Notes: generated from the sequence alone by a model not told the origin. A stretch of DNA of 64,000 bases from Puccinia triticina (GCF_026914185.1 NC_070560.1:8051501-8115500), one strand, 5' to 3'; shown: positions 22,985 to 35,233, numbered from the stretch's first letter. A program made the numbers and translations.

Positions 22985-23415
22985 GCCGTCTAAACTTTCT
23001 TTTTTTTGTCTTTTTGGGGGTGGCAAGTATCCTGTGTAAATAGTTGTTTGCCTCGTAAAATTCTCATTTTTGTCCACCAGATGTGAATTTTACAACCCTT
23101 GTGAATGCAAAAAAGGATCCCATGTAAATTAAACCTCAGAAATTTGAGATTATTGTGCCTCACGTACCTTTTTGCATGGGTTTTTTTTTGCAAGGCAAAT
23201 CCTTGTGAGAAAATCACTTGTGAAATTATATTTCAGTCCCACAAGCCAAAAATTTACAAGGTATGTTTTACAATGGTTGTTTTACAAAGTAGGCAAAATT
23301 TGAAGAACCCTTGTAAAAGTACAATAAACCCGCAATGGAATGTAATTTTACAAGGGATCAGCTTTACAAGGCATAAGCCTTGCAAAAAAAGGGTTGTAAA
23401 ATTCAACCCCCCCCG
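22985..23415. repeat. TTTTACAAGG-type repeat block upstream of SKI2
   Basis: Many copies of TTTTACAAGG, CCTTGTAAAA and TTGTAAAATT occur, ending near CCCCCCCCGTAGTTTACC. It resembles 20590-20990. Probably a non-autonomous element; the ends are uncertain. It lies 170-600 bp upstream of the SKI2 start and so may overlap its promoter. Confidence 0.45.
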
Positions 23416-23583
23416 TAGTTTACCACCTTGGTCCGCTTACTTTAAACACCCCGGACCTCCGTTCGAGTGGCTTGCTAGGGCCTTGCTTGTAGGTCACCCT
23501 ACCCCGGCCCCTCCTCCCCACCGCGTGCATATCCGGGGGGATTTCTCCGAATTATAGCGCTAGCCAGCTGCTTTGAAACCAAA

Positions 23584-26500
23584 ATGGCCGAGTCAAACAA
23601 TCCCGAGAGGAGCACAGTCCAGTCGAAAGAGGCGGCAAGTGGCGATCGGCTGAGCCCTGCAGAGTTGAAGGCATTCCTGACCGAGCGATACCTCACTCCC
23701 CATCATCACCTCGGCCCACTATGGTTGTCGACCCAAATCACCCACTGGGATGAAAACCCTCTGTTGGACTTGTGCCGGCAAGAATCGATCAATGAGTTTT
23801 TGCACACTCAACCGAGCCCGATGTCCACCCACTTGGATTTCGTCTTCGCGGGACTCGAGGGGGACGTGGTGGATTGTGTGGTGGTGAGCCTGCATTGGCA
23901 TAAATATTGCTTGCTTGCCCCAAATCCTCCGAGGGAATTTTTTGTACAAGATGGAAACTAATTATTTCTAATTGTTTCTAATTGTTTCTTAACCCATCAT
24001 TCAGTCTGAGCAATCACCCGACTCGTTTCTCACCTCCAAGACATCCTCATCTGTGATCAGACAACCAGCCAATTACACATCTGACTTTATTCGTGGTCGC
24101 TCTGGGTAATTTCCAAGTTCAATTTCCCGATGACTAATTCGGTGAAAGGATGTCTAATTAACCAAGGCAATTTTCGCAAACAGCAATTTGCCTTTCCAGC
24201 CAGGTGGACTGTTGTCCTCCGTCATAGCTGACGCCATTTCTGATCCAAACATCAACGCTACCGACGAGCTCGAAAAGGATCTCGAGGCGACGCGCGGTAA
24301 GTGCATTTCTTCTTTTCTTCTTCGCACTTTAGGTGGAAATCTGACAGGTCTTTTCAACAGGTGGTATTCGTACAATTCCTCCGGGGTTCACGCGCGGTCT
24401 GGATTTTGGAGCTCAAGGAGTGGATGGAGCTGAGGATGGAGTGCAATCTTTTCCAGCCGCCAATCTTGGCCCAGTTCAGCTAGACCCAGTCTACGTTTCC
24501 TCCTCGAGCAACGACTGGCGACGAAAGAACAAGAACGGACCTTCCTACAGTTTGCTTGCAGATACGGCGCGAATAGATACTGAAGTCGATGAACTTCTTG
24601 CAGATACAGTGGGTGCTGTTTGTAATCCACCACCGGGTTCGTCATGTGATTACAACCGAGGCTGACAGGGAAATGATTTGACCAATTTATAGCAATATGC
24701 ACTAACCAGTAACATGCCAGTGATCAAACCTCGCCGTCCCCCAGTGGTATCGAAGCGCGATTGGGCTCATGTAGTCGACGTTAATCAAGAACTGGCCAAC
24801 TTCCGTCAATTGGTACCCATCATGGCCCGAGAGGTAATATTATCCCGCTTCGCATATTAGGTCGAGTGGCTACTGAGATACTTCTTCCCGGCATACTCGG
24901 AACCCTTAGTATCCCTTCGAGTTGGACACTTTTCAAAAAGAAGCGATTTATCACCTCGAAATGGGAGATTCCGTCTTTGTAGCTGCTCACACTTCTGCAG
25001 GGAAAACAGTAGTGGCAGAATATGCTGTTGCCCTTGCGCGTCGCCACATGACTAGGTAATTTGCAATCAAGTTTTATGATTATCGGACTGTCAAGGAACT
25101 GAGTTTGATCGTTAGGTGCATATACACTTCCCCAATCAAGGCTCTGTCCAATCAAAAGTTTCGCGATTTCAGACAGACATTTGATGCAGAGACCGTTGGA
25201 ATTCTCACTGGCGATGTTCAAGTTAACCCAGAAGCCAGCTGCCTGATTTTGACCACGGAAATTTTGAGAAGCATGTTGTACAAGGGTGCTGATCTGATCC
25301 GTGATGTAGAATTTGTGGTATTTGACGAAGTTCACTACATCAACGATTCTGAGGTAAGGTCTTTTCTAAACAAACAAACACTTGTCTCATATTGCTCACT
25401 GACTGAATACTGCGTGAACTAGCGAGGAGTCGTCTGGGAAGAAGTCATCATCATGTTACCAGCTCATGTCACCATCATTCTTCTATCAGCGACAGTCCCA
25501 AACACTAAGGAATTTGCAGACTGGGTCGGGTACGAACAGCCCTCCTCCTCATCTCAACACATATGAACTCGTTGTGATTTGATGTACCTCATTCCAGACG
25601 TACCAAACGGAAAGACATTTATGTCATTAGTACACCCAAGCGACCAGTTCCACTTGAGCATTTCCTCTACGCCAATAAGGAAATACACAAAATTGTTGAT
25701 GCCAAGGGTGAATTTCTCAGCCAAGGGTTAGTTGACCATCACCAAAGACCTGGGATGAATTTTCTTTAAGAAAGCTGATTGCTCTGTTAAAATAGATGGA
25801 AAGATGCGATCGAAAGTATGAAACGTTTGCAAGTGAAAGAACGGGAAGCTTCTGGCCAGGCTCCATTAACGAGGATGGGCCATGGCGCAGCCAAGCAGGG
25901 CCAACAACGTGGCCAACAACGCGGTCGCGCTGACAAGCGCGGTGGAAGGGGTTCTCAGCCATCTAATCACTTCTCATCGGCTATGAGCCGTGGAGGAGGT
26001 GGAGGCCCCAACAGCGGGCGGGGGCATCAGGTAGACCAGAATCGATGGGTGCATCTGGTCGGGATGCTGAAGAAGAAAGAATTGCTCCCGGTCGTCGCGT
26101 TCACTTTCTCGAAGAAACGGTGCGAAGAGAACGCGACCAGTATGCCGAATACTGATCTCTGTTCGGCGAAAGAAAAGAGTGAAATCCATATCGTGATTGA
26201 GCGTAGTTTGACCAGACTAAATGGTAAATTACGGGAGTTTATCAATTCCGAATCACTGTCGGGGCTCAAAACGCAGTACTCACGTCTTTCACAACGAGTT
26301 GACCCGTAGGTACCGATAAAAAGCTTCCGCAGATTATCCGAATGCGAGATTTACTCGCTCGTGGAATCGCTGTTCATCATGGTGGTCTACTCCCTATCGT
26401 CAAGGAGGTATGCCATCTATCATTTTTGCTTTATTTTTCTTGAGGTTGACTCTAAGCTACATTTCAGGTAGTAGAAATTCTATTTGCTCGCGGATTAGTG

Positions 26501-28947
26501 AAAATCTTGTTTGCTACGGAGACGTTTGCGATGGTTTGTCAATCAGTCAAAGTCAACAAAACCTTGAAAATGAGGCTTACTTCTTTTACATTCGTTACTG
26601 TAGGGTGTGAATATGCCTGCTCGTTGCGTAGTATTCTCCGGCACTCAGAAACACGACGGTCGATCATTTCGCGAGCTCCTATCTGGTGAATATACTCAAA
26701 TGTCAGGGAGAGCTGGTCGGCGTGGGTTAGATAGTACCGGAGTTGTGATAATCATTTGTGGGAATGAAGTGCCCGATGCAAGTGCTTCTAGCTTATCTGA
26801 TAGATCTTCTGATCTCGCAATCCTACTTCGGTCAATGTTAAGGAATTGCAGTTTTGTTTGTAGACGGTTGGCCTGCACAAAATGATTTTAGGTCCATCAA
26901 CAAAACTTCAATCTCAGTTCCGCTTGACATATAAGTGAGTTACTCAAATAAACCTACAATCTATACAAGTGAAGGCTTATACATTTCTCCATGGGCGTGG
27001 ATAAATTCAGTATGGTATTAAACTTGTTGAGAGTTGAAGCCCTGCGAGTGGAAGAAATGATCAAGAGTAGTTTTTCTGAAAACGCTCAACAAAGATTACT
27101 TCCTGACCAACAAAAGAAGATCCTCGAGGGCGAACGTGAATTGCTGGCATTACCAGTTCAGGAAACTACGGATGCAATCGAAAATATAAGGCGATACCAC
27201 GAAGTTTCAAGTCGCTTAGTCGAATTGAATTCGCAACTTCTCGAATTTGTGGTCAGCCATCCTAGCGGGTCTCGCGCTCTCTGTGCAGGCAGACTCGTAA
27301 TATTGAATGATAATGTAAGTATATTGGTTTCACCGTCAATACGCCTTAGCTTTCACCATCCACACACTGAGCGATAGTCTGTTGATCCAGCATTTCCGGC
27401 ACAGCCTTGCCGCGATTTTGAAGCCAGCCCAGTCTTTGCGTGCCAACTCCGATGGCCGCCTGGATCATACCCGCAGCTTTTTTGTTTTAGCTTTTGTACC
27501 TCCTGGTATACGCTCAAAGACTAGTGGTACGCCATGGCTATTTATCATCACTCCTGAACGCTGACTTATCATCTCAACGTTATTGAATTATTTCCAGATA
27601 TTGCAGCTGATGAAGTTCCTCCTGAATGGCCGCCGATCATCAAATCTGCCGCTTCTGATCTAACTTATGAACTGGCTGTGGTCCCGATCACTTCAATAAG
27701 CATGATGACTAAGCATACACTAAGTTTAAATGTGAACGAGATTGCAGACCAGCATCGCAAATCTCAGATGGTAGAAGCCTTGGAGAAAGTGGTTTCCTTA
27801 AGGTTGCTTGATCAATTAGCAAGCACGCCTCGAAAACAACTCTTGCCTCATTTCGAATTGGAACATCCGAAATTGCGAAGCATGGAGTTCCAGGACTTGT
27901 TCTACCGCAGAGGCCAAGATCTAGCTCTTTGGGAAAGTCTATCCTACATCGAAAATGATGAACAATTTCAGAAACTCGTCAGTCAAAGATTGGTTCTTGT
28001 ATGGGTTGCTTGCTATATGAGGAATGCTTACCAGTCTCCACAGTACGCCGCCATACACCGAGAGAAAATAATCACTCAAAGACTAGCCCTGTGAGTGATG
28101 TCGCGTTTGAACTTGATTCCGAATCCCGCCTAATCTGTAGTCTGTTTTGGATCGGAACTACTTTAGCTTACAGGCTAGTTTGAGTGAGCAAAATTTGGAA
28201 CTCTTACCGGATTACGAAAACCGGTTAAAAGTCCTCAAGGAGCTCAAATTCATTGATAACCGTGCCACGGTTTTGCTCAAGGGTCGCGTAGCTTGTGAAG
28301 TAAATTAGAAATATCTCATCAATCTAGCATTATAAAAAACTGATCGCGATTGAATTTATGCTATTCTTAGATCAACTCATCTCATGAACTCATCTTGACC
28401 GAAGTGATACTGGACAACATCTTAGCGGAGTTTGACCCTGCAGAAACAGTGGCTCTTCTCAGTTCATTTGTCTTCCAAGGTAAGACTGAGAGTGAACCAT
28501 GCCTGACGCCGAATCTCCAACGAGGATGTGAACGGCTGGCCAAGATCGCTGATCGAATCGAGGCCGTGAGTCTGAGAAACAAAGTTGCAGATTATGATCA
28601 GGCCAACTCGGGGAAAGGCAGGCCTAACTTTGGGATGGTAGAACTGGTCTGGCAGTGGGCTCAGGGCATGGTGAGTCGTGTCCGCGTCCGTTCATCCTTG
28701 ACATACACTCTGACTCAACTTCGCTCCTTCATCTTACTTCTCTGCGTAGCCATTTTCAGAGTTGATGGAAATGAGTGAAATCCAAGAAGGTGTAATCGTA
28801 CGGACAATGACTCGATTAGATGAATCCTGTCGAGAGGTTCGTGATGCGGCTAGGATCATCGGAGATATTTCATTGGGTAAAAAGATGGAAGCCTGTCAGG
28901 CTTTGATTCGCAGAGATGTGGTCTTCGTTAGCAGTTTGTACATCTGA
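23584..28947 (+). CDS. SKI2: Ski2-type DEVH RNA helicase (Ski complex, cytoplasmic exosome cofactor)
   Basis: ATP-dependent 3'-5' RNA helicase that feeds mRNA to the cytoplasmic exosome within the Ski complex. Exon starts: 23584, 24005, 24184, 24361, 24721, 24910, 25116, 25423, 25598, 25796, 26310, 26468, 26604, 26864, 27011, 27391, 27598, 28035, 28167, 28371, 28750. Exon ends: 23883, 24105, 24296, 24612, 24833, 25055, 25353, 25529, 25726, 26223, 26407, 26533, 26777, 26934, 27314, 27526, 27977, 28090, 28299, 28670, 28947. Total 3843 nt (1280 aa), all phases consistent. Motifs: Walker A AHTSAGKT (319-326), [15 protein letters not shown] (412-415), [29 protein letters not shown] (729-738), [10 protein letters not shown], then the arch and C-terminal DSH domain ending [10 protein letters not shown] Gly/Arg/Gln-rich linker precedes QNRWVHLV. 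The intron at 26778-26863 appears to be GC-AG. Ski2 rather than nuclear Mtr4 is favoured by the long N-terminus and the tail. Confidence 0.96.
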
Positions 28948-29205
28948 AATTTATGCCATCAACTTGCCGCTGGTTTTGGATCACCATTTGTCATTTCGTT
29001 TGGATCATGACTTCACCAATCATGATCAAGATTATTTCATATTTGAATCCATCGGTTTTGCAATCAAATGGTTGGCCCCAAGTCCAAGCGCCAAAACTTC
29101 TTCAGGTAACAAACTTGACCATTGGCCCGAGAGGCAAAAAAAGAGGATGTAACCAACATGCCGCTGAAAAGGAAGTGGACCACAAGCAAGTCGCCAAGAA
29201 CTTGC
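28948..29205. other. SKI2 3' flank
   Basis: No further coding signal. It should contain the SKI2 3' untranslated region and leads into an inverted-repeat element. Confidence 0.4.
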
Positions 29206-29236
29206 TAAGTCCCTCGATCGGAGGCGCGCGAGCGCT

Positions 29237-29269
<33 letters not shown>

Positions 29270-29798
29270 GCCCTACCTCGCAAAAGAGTAGGCAGCAGAT
29301 GTCTGTTTTCAGCCTTTTTTGCTTGTCCCTCCATTGAGGATACGCAAGGACAGCTGGGGCAAAGTCAGCTGCTTCAAGAGATAGCCAAGAAGCATGGCTG
29401 TCTGCTGGTATCTTTCTTTTACCTGTAACACATGAGCTTGATTTTTTTTTTTAAAAAATAAGAGCTGCTAGGTTTTGACAGGTGTCAAAAGTATGGCTTT
29501 GACCGAGGCCTGTTTGAACAATGCCCTCCCAAAACCCATGAACTCCTTTTTGTTTCATTTGGGATTCAAGAGTGTTTTTGGAGGGATCTGACCTCAGGAA
29601 GGTGGAAAGTGAAAGGGCAGATGTAGGCGGACAAATCTGTCTGCTCAGATTTTCAATGGCTTTTACTTGAGTCAAGATATCAAGAGTTGAAGATTTTGAA
29701 AATTTTCCCCAGCCAAATGGGATTTCTGCTGCCTACTGTTTTGCGAGGTAGTCCCTCCTTCGGAGGGTCGCCTCGCGCGCCTCCGATCGAGGGACTTA
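29206..29798. mobile_element. Short inverted-repeat element, TAAGTCCCTCGATCGGAGG ends
   Basis: TAAGTCCCTCGATCGGAGGC (from 29206) is matched by its inverse ending at 29798. Similarity between the arms extends about 90 bp inward, through CCCTCCGAAGGAGGGACT and ACCTCGCAAAA to GTAGGCAGCAG. The arms themselves contain internal palindromes (CCCTCCGAAGGAGGG). The interior has no gene and I could not define a target duplication. Related short pieces lie at about 11343-11432, 32820-32890 and 46300-46350. Confidence 0.6.
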
Positions 29799-30587
29799 GC
29801 TAAGTTCGAAGTTGCCATGCTGCTTTCCAAGGCTGCATGCGGGGCCATTGATCATGATAATTGTATCCACCACACTGTTTGGGCTCTAGAATCTCTCCCC
29901 ACCAACTTCAAGTCATTCCTTTAGGTGAGATTGTTCAAAATAGGCTTCCAAAGATGAATATGAAAAAATAAAAATGAAAAAACAAAGTTGTGATTTTTCA
30001 ATTTTTTTTGGAAAAAAGCAAGTTTTCCTTGCACACTTAATTCTTTTTTTCAGAGAAAGGTGAATAGACAGAGTGCAAGAATGGAACATGAAAAGAATTA
30101 TAATAAATGAACAATATGACCCAAAAAAGGTTCAGCTTGGTGGGTGGACAATCTGCAGTCAAAATGGGGGTATTACAGTGCCAGAATGTCAGGTATGCTG
30201 GTAAATGAATCACTCCACACTATGGAGGCCCTGACGCGCCAATCTTGCCATAAAAAATCAAAAACCCTGATTTCCCGCCCCTGAAATGACAAGCTTGCCA
30301 CAATTTTCTCAAAACATGCCCCTGGCCCGCCATACTTGCCAGGCTGATATTGATCTCATCCGCCATACATGCCAAGTTTCAGGAAGAATCACTGTTTCAC
30401 GGTGTTGGGCCGCCAACTGTGCCACAACCGACCCCCAAGATGCCAGATTTGCCATCACCCTTCCCCAATTGTCCGGCCCGCCCTGTGTATCATCCCCTCC
30501 GCTCCCATACACGGAGCACGATACAAAATATACAGAATATAAGGCTATGCCCCCATCGCTAATGTTACCCTCATGGTAGGGCTGGAC
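29799..30587. other. Unassigned AT-rich DNA, no gene seen
   Basis: No open frame with domain character and no clear element ends. About 30240-30480 repeats CTTGCCA and ATTTGCCA words, suggesting an old degenerate repeat. Confidence 0.4.
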
Positions 30588-31596
30588 CCCGACCAAGGCC
30601 AGTCGGGTATACCTGACTATCCAACTGAGTCAGTGAGCAGGAGGATGTTTATATATCTCCCCCCGCACCACAGATGCCAACGCCCGCGCCAGCGTTGACT
30701 GACGCGTGTCCCGCGTGTGAAGATACACGCCTAAGTGAACGACCTCAGTCTCATAAATTGAGAAAGAGGTCGGGAGCCCAATCAGCTGCGGAGATAGGTA
30801 AGCAAAGCGAACCCTGAACCGCAGTCCAAAACCACCGCAGCGGGGCAGAAAAGACTGATCACATCTCTTGGATGCGAACAGGTGCCACGCACGCGAGCAG
30901 GAAGATTAAGGTTGCGGAAAATCTCAGCAACAAGTCTCTCGCAGATCAAATAACCACAGCAAGCGCCAAAGGTAAGCAGCTGGGTCGGAATCTGTCGAAT
31001 TGATCAGAATGAAAGCTAATGCTGCATTCGAACCTACCAGACGTTGTTAACCAAAAGGATAACTCGGACGGAGCCAATTCCAAGCAAATCACTGGTAACC
31101 AAATCGGTAAGCACTCAGTGCTAGACAGAAGCTTATGGCAGAAACAAAAGGCGAAAAGACTTACGAGCTGTCTGTTAAAGCAGATAACGTTGCCGTACTG
31201 TTACGCCGTTTCCGAAAGTGAACTGGAGAAAGAGAGCAGAACGCTCTACTCAAGTAAGAACCTAAAAGGTTTCAAGAGGAAGAAAGCCGAGAATACTGAC
31301 GGATATAATCTGGTGTCCTCAGATCTATCGAGTAACTCGAATTCTCTACCGAGAAGGAAAAAGACCGCCTCGGGTTCCCACTTCCTCATCTCAACTCTTC
31401 ACTTAAGTAGAAAGCGGCTTGTCGCTTGCTCTTAGGTAAAACACATCTTCCAGTTCTTTCCAGTTTTAAATTAGAGATTGTAGTTAGATTAAAAATAGAT
31501 ATCTAACGGCAATCATAAATCTTAGTTTCCTGAATTCTTTCACCGCGGCCCATCCGACTGTGTTGCATAGTCAGGTATACCCGACTGGCGGTCGGG
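30588..31596. repeat. 1-kb segment bounded by inverted CCCGACC...TCGGGTATACCTGACTA repeats
   Basis: The left boundary has CCCGACC then CCAGTCGGGTATACCTGACT; the right boundary is its inverse ending GGTCGGG at 31596, with about 30-38 bp of similarity. No convincing target duplication was found. A 138-codon Lys/Ser-rich open frame at 31019-31435 has no family motif. Several AG/GTAAG pairs hint at an old spliced gene or element inside, unresolved. Confidence 0.45.
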
Positions 31597-31619
31597 ACTC
31601 AGCTGTAAACCTGGCTGCC

Positions 31620-32110
31620 TTGTCAAGAAGTCCTTTCGGCGAAGTCCTTTCGACGAGTTGGACATATGTACCCTGCTCGAGCTCGCTGGGATCCTTTCGT
31701 TGCCGAGGAGTCCCCCCAGCAAGCTGAATGTGTCCAGCTCCTCGGGAGGACCTCCTTCGCCGAGCTGGATGCACATGTATCCTGCTCGCCAGGACCTCAC
31801 CGAGCTGGATAAATATGCATCCAGCTCGCCAGGACCTGACCGGACCTGACGTATCCAGCTCAGCGAGGGAGGTCCTCCCGACGAGCTGGACACGTTCAGC
31901 TTGCTGGGTGGACTCTCGCTGGGACCTTCCTTACCGAGCTGGGTGCATGTATCCAGCTTGGCAAGAGAGGTCCTCCCGGCGAGCTGGACACATCCAGTTT
32001 GCTGGGTTGACTCACTTCTTTGACGGAAGGAATCCCTCCGGTCAGGGAGGTGTACATACCTCTTGACTGGCGGCATCCCTCCGGTCAAGGAGGCAACAAT
32101 GACTGAAGTC
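31620..32110. repeat. Palindromic satellite related to that in the nested hAT-like element
   Basis: Units such as CGAGCTGGACACATCCAGCT with CTCC/GGAG spacers and ending blocks of CCTCCGGTCA / TGACCGGAGG match the array at 10320-10830. Here no GGTACC-rich termini or hAT-type ends are found, so it may be a truncated copy. Confidence 0.6.
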
Positions 32111-33244
32111 ATCAAGGTGTGTACCCAGGACCAATGGTACATCTATGTGGGATAGGTTATGTGTTGATGTGCGGACCCTTCCACATGCAGAAGCCCAAGA
32201 TGCTCCTGAAACAATTGTAAGTGGGGGCATTGGAAGATTGCAGGAAGTTTTGTGTACTTGTATGGCAACTCTGGCGCTTGAATTCATTGGAAAATGGATT
32301 TATCATTTTCAAAAATTTGTTTTTTGTTTTTTATTTGTTTTGGCATGATTGGCGTGTCAGGGCCTCCATACCACACATCTTTTAAACCACATAGAATCAA
32401 TTTTTTTCTAAATTCTTACTTATCATTATTCATTTCAGATCTCATACTATCATTCCTCAACCTTCAATTTTTTCTGAGAAAAATATTTCAGTTTTTGGTT
32501 TTCTTGTTTGATTTTTGTAAATTACATAATTTTAGTTTTTGTTTTTATTTTTATTTTTTTCATATTTGTGCTTTAAAGACTGTTTTGGGTTATCTCACCA
32601 ATAACAGTGACTTGAAGTTGGTTGGTTGAGTTTCTATGGTCCAAAAATGGTATGGTGTATACAATTGTCTACCCATGTACATGTACATGAAGTTCATCAA
32701 ACTGATCGTGCCCAAGATCTATCAATAAAGTGGTCTTTTATATTTACAAAGCTGCTCTGACATTTCTATAACCTCTCTCAAGTCAAACTTCACGTCTTTT
32801 CGTAGTCAAATATCTTCCTTGCTTGGCCGCGAAGGAGAACGTCCCTTGGGGACGCGGGGTCGGGCCATCCCGACCCTCCGATCGAGAGGTTAGTTAAACA
32901 GTTGACCCAGATGAACACTCTGCCTCTTCAAGTCAGAGTAGCTGTTGACCAATGCAGCTGGAGCCAATTCAAACCACTAGAATTCGCAGCAGTCTGGCTA
33001 AGATATCTCGCGGGGGACCACCCATTCTCAATAAGTTTATTAGGGCACCTATGTACTGAGCAAACCGTCTTTTTGATTATTCATTAAAAGATTGAAGAGA
33101 GAAAAAAAACAGAAGCAAGATTCTTCATAAGACTCGGAGGTCTCCACTCCCGAACAAGGAATACCTTATAATGGAGTCAAGATTTCAAGGTCTGATTTTG
33201 AGTAATAGTGCCGTCTACCGGAAGTAAGTTACGTATCCAGATGA
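32111..33244. other. GST 3' flank and repeat remnants; no gene seen
   Basis: T-rich DNA without coding signal. About 32820-32890 is a GC-rich remnant of the AAGTCCC/CCCTCCGATCGAG family. Confidence 0.4.
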
Positions 33245-34107
33245 TCACTTGGCTTGAGTTTTGTTCCAGCTGGCGACTTTCTCGTGACCATCTATGGCTT
33301 GATAGAGCTTCACGACGTGAGGGTACTTGTCGGCCAGGTCGGTAGGGCAGCCATCAAGCATGCCGGCTTTGAGGTTGGAGATGATCGAGTAGAGCCTGAA
33401 GTCGGCTATCGTAAGTTTGTTTCCAGCGCTGAAAGTCGTTTCGTTCTTGGCGAGATACCTTTCGAGATAGCCAAACAGCTTCGGGAACTGGCTTTCGACC
33501 GCCATCGTCTTCAATTGCTCCTTTCCTGGGTTGTCCGGCATGAAAAACGCCGCCATGGCTGAATAGAAATCTACGCATCGATGTATGATCAAACACATCG
33601 GCACTCATCAGAGGCATATCTTCAAAACCGCTCGAATGCCATTACGGCATTAAATGGGGACATACCATTGGCAACATTAAGCATAACGTCGACCTGGCGA
33701 GCCTCCTCTGGATCGGACGGGTAGAGACCAGAAAGACGGCCAACATATTGAAGGATGGCTACTTCTTGAGGGATCATCGTTTTCTCATCGACGGTCAGAT
33801 TGGGTACTTGTCCAAACGGAAAGCTCTCCTTTTTTTCGGCGAATTGCTCCCGAGATAGACGCTCATCGGTAAACGGGATCCCACCGCAGTGCAGCGCAAG
33901 ACGGATGGCCTCTGCGCGACCCTAGCTCAACCATCGAGAGAGGTGAATGAATATTAAGGGTCAGAAGGGACACAGACGATGGAAGGGTTTCCCAGAATTT
34001 CAAAACAAACGACACGTTAACAACATCCACTCGCGGAAGTTAGCGTATCCAGCCGAGCACCACCTACTAACCTTAGCATCAAAGTAGGACAACTTGTAGG
34101 ATGGCAT
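33245..34107 (-). CDS. Glutathione S-transferase, sigma-like
   Basis: Conjugates glutathione to electrophiles; soluble cytosolic dimer. Three exons (34107-34072, 33921-33666, 33570-33245) give 205 aa, the usual length of this class. The N-terminal thioredoxin fold begins MPSYKLSYFDAKGRAEAIR, with Tyr8 at the catalytic position used by sigma/alpha/mu/pi enzymes. FGQVPNLTVDE carries the cis-Pro of the glutathione site. The helical C-terminal domain contains FFMPDNPGKEQLK and the conserved KLTIADFRLYSII motif (Asp of the N-capping box). Class is inferred from the N-terminal motif. The gene stands alone between transposon remnants. Confidence 0.93.
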
Positions 34108-34725
34108 GGTTGATTGACTGATGTGAAGAAACAGCTAGTAATTTTTGTAGATAGTATCGAGGGTCGATTGTGGGGGGGGGCGGGAGGATGAAAAGGATGC
34201 TCCCTTTATAAAGCGTTATCAGCAAAATTGCTGAACCTTCCAGAACGTCCACTGCTACATAGTGCGCATTTCGGATCGTGACTTGCATCGGACGGAACAC
34301 AGTGCACTTAAAGCCGATGATATCCAAGAGCCATGCAGTCTGTTTATCCGGATATCCATGAAATGATGCCAAGGACGACCGTTTTAAAGGCTGTGCATCC
34401 TTCTCTTTCTTTCACTTCCGGCCGATCAGCTTTCTTGCTGCATGGGGCAAATCTGGGCAAATCTGGAAAAGTCGGGGCGCCCAGCCGGCGCACCAGCAGT
34501 GCAGGCGCCACAGTGGCGCCACAGGGCCTCATGAGAACCCAGTCATCGTGACGCATGGCGTCGCCGAGGCTTGCCGCCCGGCGGACCGGCCGGTCTCGAT
34601 GGCGCCTTGGGATCAATTATGGTCCCGGCGGCGTCCGGGAGTCGGCAACAAGCCTCCACGGCCGTACCGCCGCCCTGGGCAGGCGTACCCCAAGAGACTT
34701 CGAGCCGGCTGGGGCGGGCCATGCG
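34108..34725. other. GST upstream region; no gene seen
   Basis: Contains a G run at about 34169-34180 and a GC-rich stretch 34460-34720 without coding support. The GST promoter should lie in the first few hundred bases. Confidence 0.4.
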
Positions 34726-35227
34726 AGGACCCAGCAAACCCCCTGTAAATGACCGTAAGTAAAATGTATGATTTTTTTTTTGGCAAAAACACAAAATGGT
34801 TGGCACAAAAATGGTATGAATGGGCCTTTTTGGCCTCACTGGTAAGCACTTCAAGTGTATGAAATTTTTCCTGGGTAAGGGAGGGTAGTAACTAAGATGT
34901 ATGAAATTCCTGAGAGTGCACCAGAACAGCCCAGGCCCCACAGCCCTCCCCCCCCCCCCCCCCCCCCCCCCCTCAGCAGCACAGCTTGGCTTATTTTTGG
35001 TACCCCATCCCACTTTGGTGGCACACCCCAGGTTTTTTTTTTTTTTTGCACCCCCCCTCCTCGGCAGGAATGGTAGGCATGGAAAATGTATGAAAAGTTG
35101 GGAAACCCTCCAAGCGTACGCACAAATTGCACAAATTGTGTATGAATGAGGACAAAAAATGTAAATATGAATTTTGCCAAAATTCTGGATTTTACGCTAC
35201 AGTCATTTAAGGGGTTTCCTGGGTCCT
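34726..35227. mobile_element. TIR transposon (CAGGACCC family), diverged copy 3
   Basis: AGGACCCAGCAAACCCCCTG at the left and an inverse AAGGGGTTTCCTGGGTCCT at the right match the ends of the 9363 and 43205 copies. GCCATG flanks both sides (34718-34723 and 35228-35233), a 6-bp duplication. Internal landmarks (AAAATGTATG, AATGGTATGAATG, GGGAGGGTAGTAA) are in the same order as in the other copies. A long C tract (about 34949-34973) and a T tract (about 35034-35048) lie inside. No transposase. Confidence 0.75.
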
Positions 35228-35233
35228 GCCATG

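Noticed and set aside
25974..26269. Minus-strand frames inside SKI2
   Set aside because: Antisense to a conserved helicase exon with consistent splicing and motifs.
30588..31596. hAT element call for this segment
   Set aside because: The ends only loosely match the hAT pattern and the flanking 8-mers do not agree.
31540..32142. 200-codon minus-strand open frame with LDT/SSSG repeats
   Set aside because: Runs across palindromic satellite in register with its period.
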